Source: AC-32 sp963728765 (GTDB lineage Bacteria; Actinomycetota; Thermoleophilia; Gaiellales; Gaiellaceae). Taken from it: a stretch of DNA of 64,000 nt. This document shows positions 38,336-48,002 of this stretch, one piece after another. Every line of letters begins with the position of its first letter. Position 1 is the stretch's first letter. Location: assembly GCA_963728765.1 (NCBI GenBank), contig CAVSKX010000003.1, positions 1 through 64,000 of the forward strand. Direction: 5' to 3'. The notes beneath the pieces were generated by a model. It saw only the letters and a list, made by a program, of their open reading frames with translations. It was not told the origin of the DNA and did no database searches. Both the position numbers and the translations under genes were made by a program.

Positions 38336-39222
38336 CGGATCTGTTGCGACTCGCGCCGGAGGTGCAACAAGCCCTCCACGATGGAGGCGCGGTGGTCGCG
38401 CTCGAGACTACGCTCGTCGCACACGGTTTCCCACCCAGGGTGGGGGTGGAGGTGGGACAGGCGGCGGAGGCGGCGGTCAGGTCCGAAGGGGCCGTGGCCG
38501 CAACGGTCGGTGTGCTCGACGGCGCCGTCGTCGTCGGGCTCGACGAGAGCCAGCTCTCGCGCTTCGGCGAGGCCGGCCCCGAGGCACGGAAGGCCGGCCC
38601 GCGCGACCTCGGCGCCTGCGTCGCGAGCGGCGAGCTCGGCGCGACCACCGTCGGCGGCACGCTCGCGGCCGCGCGCCTCGCCGGGATCCGGTTCATGGGC
38701 ACCGGCGGGATCGGCGGCGTGCACCGCGGCTACGCCGAGCGACCGGACGTGTCCGCCGACCTCGCTCAGCTCGCGCGCACGCAGGCGCTCGTCGTCTCCT
38801 CCGGGATCAAGTCGCTGCTCGACGTGCCCGCGACCGCCGAGCTGCTCGAGACGCTCGGCATCCCCGTCCTCGGCTACCGCACCGGCGAGCTGCCGCTCTT
38901 CTACAGCGCGGGCGGCGGCCCGCCCGTATCCGCGCGAGTCGAGTCGCCCGAGGAGGCGGCGCACACCGCGCAGGCGCACTGGGAGCTCGGCGGCGCCGCA
39001 CTGCTGCTCGCGCGCGACCCGGACGACGGCATCGACGTCGAGCCGCTGGTCGAGGAGGCGCTCGCGGCCGCGGCGGCGCACGACATCAGCGGCCAGGCGG
39101 TGACGCCGTTCGTTCTCTCCTACCTGCACGAGCGCAGCGGCGGGCGCACGCAGGAGGTGAACCGCGAGCTGATCGTCGCGAACGCGCGCCTTGCGGCGCA
39201 GGTCGCGGTCGCGGCTGTCTAG
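38332..39222 (+). CDS. psuG: Pseudouridine-5'-phosphate glycosidase
   Basis: A 296-residue PsuG, which cleaves the C-glycosidic bond of pseudouridine 5'-phosphate to uracil and ribose 5-phosphate. Family motifs are ALETTLVAHGFP near residue 22, VGLDESQLSRF, KAGPRDLGACVASGELGATTVGGTL (catalytic Lys region), RFMGTGGIGGVHRGY, and LGIPVLGYRTGELPLFYS. Near the C-terminus is DISGQAVTPFVLSYLHERSGGRT, with QEVNRELIVANARLAAQVA. The start is GTG at 38332, overlapping the psuK stop. Together psuK and psuG form a complete pseudouridine salvage/degradation route. No transporter is adjacent. Confidence 0.95.
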   Translation: MTDLLRLAPEVQQALHDGGAVVALETTLVAHGFPPRVGVEVGQAAEAAVRSEGAVAATVGVLDGAVVVGLDESQLSRFGEAGPEARKAGPRDLGACVASGELGATTVGGTLAAARLAGIRFMGTGGIGGVHRGYAERPDVSADLAQLARTQALVVSSGIKSLLDVPATAELLETLGIPVLGYRTGELPLFYSAGGGPPVSARVESPEEAAHTAQAHWELGGAALLLARDPDDGIDVEPLVEEALAAAAAHDISGQAVTPFVLSYLHERSGGRTQEVNRELIVANARLAAQVAVAAV

Positions 39223-39282
39223 GAGATCTCGACGCCCCATCGACTGAGCCGCCGGAACGCGCGATGGCCCGTCAAGACCCTC

Positions 39283-39570
39283 CTACTCGCTGAACGACGA
39301 GAGAAACTCGTCCACCGACAGCGCCGTCAGTGTCTGCAGCTTGGCGCTGCCGCGTGCCCCGAGCGCCACGGACACGCGCGCGATCGTCTCGGCGTCTGGA
39401 GCCTCGACCACGTTGACGAAGTCGAACGGCCCGAGCGTCGCCCACTGGTGCACGACCTTCGCGCCGAGCTCCTCGACGTCACGATTGACCTCCCGCAGCC
39501 GGTCGGGGTTCGCCTTCAGCGTCTGCACGCCCTGGGCGGTCAGGCTCGTCAGCATGATGTAGGTCGGCAT
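39283..39570 (-). CDS. GYD domain protein
   Basis: A 95-residue protein of the GYD family (ferredoxin-like alpha/beta fold; function unknown). It has MPTYIMLTSLTAQGVQTLK, the conserved middle VHQWATLGPFDFVNVVEAPDAETIARVSVALGARGSA, and TLTALSVDEFLS. The family's Gly-Tyr-Asp is GPFDF here. The start is ATG at 39568-39570, with a good GGAGGAAA ribosome-binding site. It overlaps the end of the upstream membrane-protein frame by 92 bp. Confidence 0.88.
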   Translation of the reverse strand: MPTYIMLTSLTAQGVQTLKANPDRLREVNRDVEELGAKVVHQWATLGPFDFVNVVEAPDAETIARVSVALGARGSAKLQTLTALSVDEFLSSFSE

Positions 39571-40258
39571 CGCGTTTCCTCCTCGATCGCGGACCGCCCG
39601 ACTCTACTCGGGCCGCCTGATCGAAGTAGAGGAGGCTCGCGCCGAACACGACGACCGGCCAGAGCGCGCCCTCCGCGAGCGGCCGCGCGATCTCTGCAGC
39701 CTGGCCGCTGCCCGCGTTGAGCGCCAGCGCGAGCACGCGGGTGCTGAGGTAGAACGCGATCCCAAGGGCGGCCATCCCGCCGAGGGAGTGGACATAGTCG
39801 GCGCGGCCGAGCTCGAAGCCGCGCTTCAGCGACGCGAAGACCCCCGTCCCTTCGATCACCGCCGCGGGCACCGCGAGGCCGATCAGCGCCAGCCATGCGA
39901 TCGCCGGCAGCACGTAGCCCATGACCAGAATCGGGAACGGGATGAAGACGATCAGCCCGGCGGCGAACGCGACCACGAGCCGCCTGCGCGGCACCGGTCG
40001 GTCGGCCACGATCACCGAGGCGGCGACGTAGGTCAGGGTGATGAGCACCGCGCCGGGGACGAGCGCGAAGAGCAGGTAATCCCGGCCGTGCAGGCCGTTC
40101 GTCAACGCGCCGAAGACGCCGATCGGGATCCCGATGGCCAGCGCAGCCCAGAAGCGGCGGCCGTAGAGCCGGATCGCCTCCGCGATCAGCTGCCCGACCG
40201 GCCGCGTCTCCGGCGGCAGCGGTGGCGGCAGCGGCTCCTTGGCACCCTTCCTCGCCAT
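39479..40258 (-). CDS. Multi-pass membrane protein
   Basis: A 259-residue membrane protein with about six hydrophobic helices: FWAALAIGIPIGVFGAL, YLLFALVPGAVLITLTYVAAS, LVVAFAAGLIVFIPFPILVMGYVLPAIAWLALIGLAVPAAV, GGMAALGIAFYLSTRVLALAL and GALWPVVVFGASLLYFD. The region FASLKRGFELGRADY resembles the cytoplasmic amphipathic segment of glycerophosphoryl-diester-phosphodiesterase-type membrane domains. The start is ATG at 40256-40258; TAGCGT lies 7 nt before it. The last 30 or so residues overlap the GYD gene and look non-conserved, so the natural stop may differ. Function unknown. Confidence 0.72.
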   Translation of the reverse strand: MARKGAKEPLPPPLPPETRPVGQLIAEAIRLYGRRFWAALAIGIPIGVFGALTNGLHGRDYLLFALVPGAVLITLTYVAASVIVADRPVPRRRLVVAFAAGLIVFIPFPILVMGYVLPAIAWLALIGLAVPAAVIEGTGVFASLKRGFELGRADYVHSLGGMAALGIAFYLSTRVLALALNAGSGQAAEIARPLAEGALWPVVVFGASLLYFDQAARVESGGPRSRRKRDADLHHADEPDRPGRADAEGEPRPAAGGQS

Positions 40259-40286
40259 CGCGCGAACGCTAGCGCCGCGTTTCCGC

Positions 40287-40472
40287 CTATGCGGCGCGGC
40301 GGAACGGGAGCAGACGGCCCAGCGCCGCACGACGGCGCTCGCGCTTCTCCTCGTCGGCTGCGAGGCGAGCCTGCTGGCGCTCGATGATCGCCTGCAAGTT
40401 TGCCCGGGCCTCACGGCCGCTTTCGATCAGCCGCTCGAGTCGCTCGCGTTCCTCGGGTGTGCGCTTAGCCAT
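40287..40472 (-). CDS. Small coiled-coil protein (61 aa)
   Basis: A 61-residue, highly charged helical protein (EERERLERLIESGREARANLQAIIERQQARLAADEEKRERRRAAL) ending LLPFRRAA. It looks like a single long helix or coiled coil. It starts at ATG 40470-40472, which overlaps the end of a still smaller in-frame-distinct ORF just upstream, suggesting coupling. No known family. Confidence 0.5.
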   Translation of the reverse strand: MAKRTPEERERLERLIESGREARANLQAIIERQQARLAADEEKRERRRAALGRLLPFRRAA

Positions 40473-40563
40473 CGTCCTCGTCCTTCAGAAGCTCGACGAT
40501 CTCTTCGAGCTTAGCGTCGATCTCCTGGAGCATCCGTCCGACTCCGTGAAGCAGTTCTAACAA
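40465..40563 (-). CDS. Very small helical ORF upstream of the coiled-coil gene
   Basis: A 32-codon frame with TTG at 40561-40563, or 22 codons from ATG 40531-40533. It encodes an amphipathic helix (MLQEIDAKLEEIVELLKDEDDG). Its TAA overlaps the ATG of the 61-residue gene by 8 nt. The heptad-like Leu/Ile spacing and the overlap are the only support. It may be a small protein partnering the coiled-coil protein. Confidence 0.35.
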   Translation of the reverse strand: MLELLHGVGRMLQEIDAKLEEIVELLKDEDDG

Positions 40564-40643
40564 CGCCGGGTCGGTTGGACGGGGTCGGCGCACCGGAAGA
40601 TCGTGGCGACGGCTGCGGGTCGCCGCAAGATGGCCCGTGGAGG

Positions 40644-43096
<2,453 letters not shown>

Positions 43097-43115
<19 letters not shown>

Positions 43116-43477
43116 TTTCGCTCCCGTAGATCGGTGGGGCCGTAGAGAACGAGCTCGCGGCGGTACTGCCTGTGCACGTTCGCGATCGCCTCCCGCATGT
43201 CGCGCTCGAGGCGCTCCATCCGCGCCTGCATGCGCTGCAGCTGCTCCTCGAGACCGAGCACGGCCTCGACGCCGGCGAGGTTGAGCCCGAGCTCCGTCGT
43301 CAGCCGCTGGATCAGGCGCAGCCGCTCGAGGTCGGCCTCGGAGTAGAGGCGCGTGTTCCCGGGGGTGCGCTGCGGGCGGACAAGGCCCTTCTCCTCGTAC
43401 TGGCGAAGCGTCTGCGGGTGCATGCCGACGAGCTCGGCGGCGACGGAGATCATGTAGCGCGGACGGTCGTCGATCAT
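43097..43477 (-). CDS. hspR: MerR-type heat-shock repressor HspR
   Basis: A 126-residue MerR-family protein: YMISVAAELVGMHPQTLRQYEEKGLVRPQRTPGNTRLYSEADLERL (winged helix), then LGLNLAGVEAVLGL and a coiled-coil dimer helix (EEQLQRMQARMERLERDMREA). HspR in actinobacteria represses dnaK and clpB operons by binding an inverted repeat (HAIR), with DnaK as co-repressor. It lies between dnaJ and clpB exactly as expected. I do not find a canonical HAIR site upstream of dnaK, so the operator may have diverged. The start is ATG at 43475-43477, overlapping the dnaJ stop. Confidence 0.93.
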
Positions 43478-44544
43478 GCTCCCGCCTTCTTCAGCTCTTC
43501 CAGCAGCTCGCGCTGCTTCTTGCTCAGCTTCTTCGGGACGGTCAGCTTCACGCGCGCGAGGAGGTCGCCCTTACCCGAGCCCTTGAGCTTCGGCGCCCCC
43601 TTGCCCTTTACGCGCAGCAGCGTGCCGTCGTTGGTTCCGGGCTTGACCTTCACGGTGACCGTGCCATCCGGTGTGGGGACCTCGACCTGCGCTCCGAGCG
43701 CCGCGTCCGGGTAGGCGACGGAGACATCGACGACGAGGTCGTCACCGCGGCGGGTGAAGACCTTCGACGGCGCGACGCGCGTGACCACGTACAGGTCGCC
43801 CGCCTCGGCGCCGCCGTACCCGGCCTCGCCCTTGCCCCGCAGCTTGATCCGCGAGCCGTCCTTGACGCCCGCAGGAATCTTCACCGTGTAGCGCTTCGTC
43901 CGCCGCTCGCGGCCGGTGCCGCGACACGTGGGGCACGGGTCCTCGATCACGGTGCCGTTGCCGCGGCAGCGCGGGCACGGCTGCGAGAGCGCGAACAGGC
44001 CCTGGCTTTCCGAGATCACCCCGCGGCCCTTGCACTCGGGACAGAGGATCGGCGCCGTGCCCGGCTTCGCGCCGGAACCGCCGCACTCGCGGCAGGCGGT
44101 CTCGAGCTCGACCGGGATCTTCGTCTCGACGCCCTGCAGCGAGTCCTCGAACGAGAGGCGCACCTCGATCTCGAGGTCGCTCCCGCGCTGGCCGCGCTGC
44201 CGCTGCTGCTGCCCGCGGCCGCGCCCGCCGAACAGGCCGCCGAAGATGTCGCCGAGATCGCCGAGGTCGGCGAAGTCGAAGTTCTCGAAGTTCACTCCGC
44301 CCGGCCCGTGGCCGCCGCGCCCGTTTTCGGAGCCGAAGCGGTCGTACTGCTTGCGCTTCTCCGGGTCGGAGAGCACGTCGTAGGCGTGCTGCACCTCCTT
44401 GAAGCGCTCCTCGGCGGACGGGTCGCCGGGGTTCGCGTCCGGGTGGTACTGGCGCGCGAGCTTGCGGTACGCCTTCTTGATCTCGTCCTGGCTCGCGCCC
44501 TTGGCGACTCCGAGTGTCCCGTAGAGGTCCTTAACGGACGCCAT
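43474..44544 (-). CDS. dnaJ: Co-chaperone DnaJ
   Basis: A 356-residue type I DnaJ. The J domain (residues 4-70) has LARQYHPDANPGDPSAEERFK with the HPD motif. A Gly/Phe region with FGGLFGGRGRGQQ follows. The zinc-binding region has four CxxCxGxG-type repeats (CRECGGSG, CPECKGRG, CPRCRGNG, CPTCRGTG), and the C-terminal substrate-binding beta domains complete the protein. It delivers clients to DnaK and stimulates its ATPase. It overlaps grpE by 14 bp and hspR by 4 bp, so the operon is tightly coupled. Confidence 0.97.
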   Translation of the reverse strand: MASVKDLYGTLGVAKGASQDEIKKAYRKLARQYHPDANPGDPSAEERFKEVQHAYDVLSDPEKRKQYDRFGSENGRGGHGPGGVNFENFDFADLGDLGDIFGGLFGGRGRGQQQRQRGQRGSDLEIEVRLSFEDSLQGVETKIPVELETACRECGGSGAKPGTAPILCPECKGRGVISESQGLFALSQPCPRCRGNGTVIEDPCPTCRGTGRERRTKRYTVKIPAGVKDGSRIKLRGKGEAGYGGAEAGDLYVVTRVAPSKVFTRRGDDLVVDVSVAYPDAALGAQVEVPTPDGTVTVKVKPGTNDGTLLRVKGKGAPKLKGSGKGDLLARVKLTVPKKLSKKQRELLEELKKAGA

Positions 44545-45049
44545 CGTCCTCCGGCTTCGGCGCGGCCACGACGACGCGCGCCGGCCGCACCACGCGGTCG
44601 CCCAGCGTGTAGCCCTTCTGGACGACCTCGATCACCGAGCCCTCCTCCGCGTCCGAGGGCTGCGAGAGCAGTGCCTCGTGCACGTGCGGGTCGAACTGGC
44701 CGCCCGTGTCGATCTCGGCGAGCCCTTCGCGCTGGAGCGCAGCCGCGAGCTCGCGATGCACGAGCCGGACGCCTTCCTCCAGCTTCTGGCTATCGCCTTC
44801 AGAGTGACGTACCGCAGCATCCATGGCACGTTCCAGTCCGTCGAGCACGGGCAGCAGCTCCTTCACGAGCCGCTCGTGGGCCCGCGCGACCAGGCTCTCC
44901 TGGTCGCGCGCGACCCGCTTGCGGTAGTTCTCGAACTCGGCCGCGACCCGCTTGAGGTCGTTCAGGTGCTCGTCGCGCTCGGCCTCGAGCGCCGCGACCT
45001 GCTCCTCGAGCGCGACACCGGCGTCCGCCCTGTGTTCAGCCTCGGTCAC
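44531..45049 (-). CDS. grpE: Nucleotide exchange factor GrpE
   Basis: A 172-residue GrpE. The N-terminal long helix (EEQVAALEAERDEHLNDLKRVAAEFENYRKRVARD) is followed by the four-helix region (LLPVLDGLERAMDAAV) and the C-terminal beta domain (FDPHVHEALL, EVVQKGYTLGDRVVRPARVVVA). It dimerises and releases ADP from DnaK. The start is at 45047-45049, overlapping the dnaK stop by 4 bp. The acidic N-terminal tail common in GrpE is short here. Confidence 0.97.
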   Translation of the reverse strand: MTEAEHRADAGVALEEQVAALEAERDEHLNDLKRVAAEFENYRKRVARDQESLVARAHERLVKELLPVLDGLERAMDAAVRHSEGDSQKLEEGVRLVHRELAAALQREGLAEIDTGGQFDPHVHEALLSQPSDAEEGSVIEVVQKGYTLGDRVVRPARVVVAAPKPEDDGVR

Positions 45050-46959
45050 GAGGTCTTGGCCTCCTCGTCGACGACCTCGGCGTCCTCGATCACCTCGTCG
45101 TCGGAGTCGGACGCCTCGCCGTTGCCGCCGGCCCCCTGCGCCTGCTGCTGCTGCGCAGAGGCCTGTGCGTAGACCGCCTCGGCCAGCTTCTGCGACGCCT
45201 CCTGGAGCGCATCGCTCTTCGTGCGAATGTCCGCCAGGTCGTCGGTCTCGAGGGCCTGCTTGAGCTCCATCACGCGGCCCTCGATCGTCGAGGCCTCGCT
45301 CTCGTCGAGCTTGTCGCGGTGGTCCTTGAGGCTCTTCTCGGTCGCGTACGCGAGCGACTCGGCCTGGTTCTTCGCGTCGGCCAGCTCCCGCAGGCGGTGC
45401 GCCTCCTCGGCGTGGCCCTCGGCGTCCTTGATCATCTGGTCGACCTCCTCCGGCTTCAGGCCCGAGCCGCCCTCGATCTTGATCTGCTGCTCGTTCCCGG
45501 TGCCCTGGTCCTTGGCCGACACGTTGATGATCCCGTTTGCGTCGATGTCGAAGGTGACCTCGATCATCGGCATGCCCCGCGGCGCCGGCGGGATGCCGAC
45601 GAGCTGGAACTTGCCGAGTGTCTTGTTGTAGAGCGCCATCTCCGACTCGCCCTGGAGCACGTGCACCTCGACCGACGGCTGGTTGTCCTCGGCCGTAGTG
45701 AACGTCTCCGACTTCTTCGTCGGGATCGTCGTGTTGCGCTCGATCAGTCGCGTGAAGACGCCGCCCTTGGTCTCGATCCCGAGCGACAGCGGGGTGACGT
45801 CGAGGAGCAGCACGTCCTTGACCTCGCCCTTGAGCACGCCGCCCTGGATGGCCGCGCCCACGGCGACGACCTCGTCCGGGTTGACGCCCTTGTGCGGGTC
45901 CTTGCCGATCAGCTGCTTGACCTTCTCCTGCACCGCAGGCATGCGGGTCATGCCGCCGACGAGCACGACGTGGTCGATCTTCGAGGCGTCGATGCCCGCG
46001 TCCGCGAGCACCTGCTTCGTCGGGCCGACCGTGCGCTCGAGCAACTCGGCGGACAGCTCGTCGAGCTTCGCGCGCGTGAGCTGCAGGTCGAGGTGCTTCG
46101 GCCCCTCCGGGGTGGCGGTGACGAACGGCAGGTTGATCTGCGTCGTCATCGTCGACGAGAGCTCGATCTTCGCCTTCTCCGCGGCCTCGTAGAGCCGCTG
46201 CAGGGCCATCCGGTCCTGTGCGAGGTCGATGCCCTGGTCGCGCTTGAACTCCGCGACCATCCAGTCGACGATCGCCTTGTCGAAGTTGTCGCCGCCGAGG
46301 TGGTTGTCGCCGTTGGTCGCCTTCACCTCGAAGACGCCCTCGCCGAGCTCGAGCACCGACACGTCGAACGTGCCGCCGCCGAGGTCGAAGACGAGGATCG
46401 TGTGGTCGGAGGCCTCCTTGTCGAGGCCGTACGCAAGAGCCGCGGCGGTCGGCTCGTTGATGATCCTCAGGACGTTGAGCCCGGCGATCTTGCCGGCGTC
46501 CTTCGTCGCCTCGCGCTGCGCATTGTTGAAGTAGGCCGGGACGGTGATCACCGCGTCGGTGACCGTCTCGCCGAGGTACGCCTCGGCGTCGGCCTTGAGC
46601 TTCTGGAGGATCATCGCGCTGATCTCCGGCGGCGCGTACTCCTTGTCGCCGGCCTTCACGCGCACGTCGCCGTTCGGGCCCTCCACGACCTCGTACGGGA
46701 CGATCTTCATCTCCTCGCTGACCTCGCCGTACTTGCGGCCCATGAAGCGCTTGATCGAGAAGATGGTGTTCTGGGGGTTCGTCACCTGCTGGCGCTTTGC
46801 GGGCGCCCCGACGAGCCGCTGGCCGTCATTCGTGAACGCGACGACGGACGGCGTGGTGCGTCCGCCCTCCGCGTTCGGGATGACCGCCGGCTCGCCGCCC
46901 TCGATCACGCCGACACAGGAGTTGGTCGTGCCGAGGTCGATGCCGATTGTCTTTGCCAT
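45046..46959 (-). CDS. dnaK: Chaperone DnaK (Hsp70)
   Basis: A 637-residue Hsp70. The N-terminal ATPase domain has IGIDLGTTNSCVGVIEGG, ILVFDLGGGTFDVSVLELG and VVLVGGMTRMPAVQ. The linker DVLLLDVTPLSLGIET leads to the beta-sandwich and helical-lid substrate domain. The C-terminus has a Gln/Ala/Gly-rich linker and an acidic end (EDAEVVDEEAK). The start is ATG at 46957-46959, with a strong GGAAGGAG ribosome-binding site. It is the first gene of dnaK-grpE-dnaJ-hspR-clpB. Its 87-bp leader contains copy C of the two-hairpin element and an adjoining palindrome. Confidence 0.98.
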   Translation of the reverse strand: MAKTIGIDLGTTNSCVGVIEGGEPAVIPNAEGGRTTPSVVAFTNDGQRLVGAPAKRQQVTNPQNTIFSIKRFMGRKYGEVSEEMKIVPYEVVEGPNGDVRVKAGDKEYAPPEISAMILQKLKADAEAYLGETVTDAVITVPAYFNNAQREATKDAGKIAGLNVLRIINEPTAAALAYGLDKEASDHTILVFDLGGGTFDVSVLELGEGVFEVKATNGDNHLGGDNFDKAIVDWMVAEFKRDQGIDLAQDRMALQRLYEAAEKAKIELSSTMTTQINLPFVTATPEGPKHLDLQLTRAKLDELSAELLERTVGPTKQVLADAGIDASKIDHVVLVGGMTRMPAVQEKVKQLIGKDPHKGVNPDEVVAVGAAIQGGVLKGEVKDVLLLDVTPLSLGIETKGGVFTRLIERNTTIPTKKSETFTTAEDNQPSVEVHVLQGESEMALYNKTLGKFQLVGIPPAPRGMPMIEVTFDIDANGIINVSAKDQGTGNEQQIKIEGGSGLKPEEVDQMIKDAEGHAEEAHRLRELADAKNQAESLAYATEKSLKDHRDKLDESEASTIEGRVMELKQALETDDLADIRTKSDALQEASQKLAEAVYAQASAQQQQAQGAGGNGEASDSDDEVIEDAEVVDEEAKTS

Positions 46960-46977
46960 GCGTTAGCTCCTTCCAGC

Positions 46978-47036
46978 GGACGCACGGGCAGAGCCGCACG
47001 TCCTCTTAGGCGGCGTCGCAAGCGACACCTTAGTGC
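46978..47036 (-). repeat. Two-hairpin element, copy C (dnaK leader)
   Basis: Read on the minus strand, hairpin I is GGTGTCGC-TT-GCGACGCC (47029-47012). After 8 nt, hairpin II has outer arms GGACG/CGTCC (47003-46999 and 46982-46978) around GCGGC and GCCCG. Hairpin II ends 18 nt before the dnaK start, just upstream of the ribosome-binding site. One G-U pair in hairpin I replaces a C-G pair of copy B. It lies between the EamA stop and the dnaK start. Confidence 0.7.
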
Positions 47037-47050
47037 TGAGAAAATCTCAG
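47036..47050. promoter_or_regulatory. Palindrome CTGAGA-AAA-TCTCAG at the EamA/dnaK junction
   Basis: Perfect 6-bp arms with a 3-nt centre, overlapping the EamA stop codon and about 77 bp upstream of dnaK. It could be the EamA terminator core or an operator for the heat-shock operon. It does not match the HspR HAIR consensus (CTTGAGT-N7-ACTCAAG) or CIRCE. Confidence 0.4.
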
Positions 47051-47931
47051 TCAGATGGTAGCAAGGTTGGGCGCTGACGGACGAGGCGTCGCAGGGTCGC
47101 CGCCGCGCTCGGCTCGGCGACGACGATGCCCGCCAAGATGACGGCGCAGCCGCCCCAGCCGAGCCAGCCGAGGCGGTCGCCCGACAGCCAGTAACCGAAG
47201 AGGCCGGCGAAGACCGTCTCGAGCGAGAAGACGAGCGCGATCCGCGCGGCACTGAGCCGCCGCTGCGCCCAGACCTGGATCAGGTACGCGAGCGCGCTGG
47301 CGAAGACGCCGGTGACGAGCAACGCGCCCCAGACCGTCCAGCCGCGCGGTACCCCGAGGTCGCCGAGCGCCGCGGCGATCACGAGGAACCCTACGAAGCA
47401 GCCAGCCATCTGGACGAGCGTGAGCGCGATCGCGTCGTAGCGGGGCGCGTAGCGCTCAACCATCAAAATCTGCAGCGCCTGCGCGCTCGTCGAAGCCAGT
47501 ACCAGCAGGTTGCCTCCCGGCGAGCCGACGTGGACGCCGCTCAGCATGGCGAGCCCGGCCACGGCGAGCGTGACGCCGAGCCACACCTCGAGCCCGACGC
47601 GGGTCCGGAAGAGCACGAGCCCGAACAGCGGGGTCAGCACGACGTAGAGGCCGGTGATGAAGCCGGTGCTCGAGACCGTCGTCCGCTCGAGCCCCGCCGT
47701 CTGCAGCCCGATCCCGAGTCCGAGCAGGAGGCCGAGAACTGCACCGGCCGCCAGCCCCGAGCGGCCGAGCATCCGCACCCGCCCGCCCCCGACGAGCGCA
47801 AGCGCGCCTGTTGCGATCGCGTAGCGCACGGCCAGGAACGCGAACAGCGGGTAGATCTCGACGGCGTCTTTGACCTGGACGAACGTGACGCCCCAGACGG
47901 CCGTGACCGCGATGAGCGCCAGCAGCGCCAC
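47047..47931 (-). CDS. EamA/DMT-family transporter
   Basis: A 294-residue drug/metabolite transporter with ten hydrophobic helices in two EamA repeats: an N-terminal AVWGVTFVQVKDAVEIYPLFAFLAVRYAIA, and second-repeat ALLVTGVFASALAYLIQVWAQRRLSAARIALVFSLETVFAGLFGYWLSGDRLG. Such proteins export amino acids, nucleotides or unknown small molecules; the substrate cannot be inferred. The start is around 47931, probably GTG. It lies upstream of dnaK on the same strand and diverges from moaA. Confidence 0.9.
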   Translation of the reverse strand: MALLALIAVTAVWGVTFVQVKDAVEIYPLFAFLAVRYAIATGALALVGGGRVRMLGRSGLAAGAVLGLLLGLGIGLQTAGLERTTVSSTGFITGLYVVLTPLFGLVLFRTRVGLEVWLGVTLAVAGLAMLSGVHVGSPGGNLLVLASTSAQALQILMVERYAPRYDAIALTLVQMAGCFVGFLVIAAALGDLGVPRGWTVWGALLVTGVFASALAYLIQVWAQRRLSAARIALVFSLETVFAGLFGYWLSGDRLGWLGWGGCAVILAGIVVAEPSAAATLRRLVRQRPTLLPSD

Positions 47932-47990
47932 CGCGCGAGTCTAGGGGGTGCCCCGGAGCGTTACGCGGTTTCGCCACGCGAATCGTCGGC

Positions 47991-47996
47991 TAGGCT
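47991..47996 (+). promoter_or_regulatory. Candidate leaderless -10 (TAGGCT) for moaA
   Basis: TAGGCT fits the TANNNT extended actinobacterial -10 pattern and is followed by 6 nt and the GTG start of moaA. No ribosome-binding site is visible, consistent with leaderless translation. Confidence 0.45.
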
Positions 47997-48002
47997 GATC
48001 TC

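Noticed and set aside
47036..47050. CIRCE or HAIR heat-shock operator
   Set aside because: The half-sites do not match TTAGCACTC/GAGTGCTAA or CTTGAGT/ACTCAAG.
45319..47061. 580-codon plus-strand open frame opposite dnaK
   Set aside because: It is antisense to dnaK, a classic shadow frame; no signal peptide or family motif.
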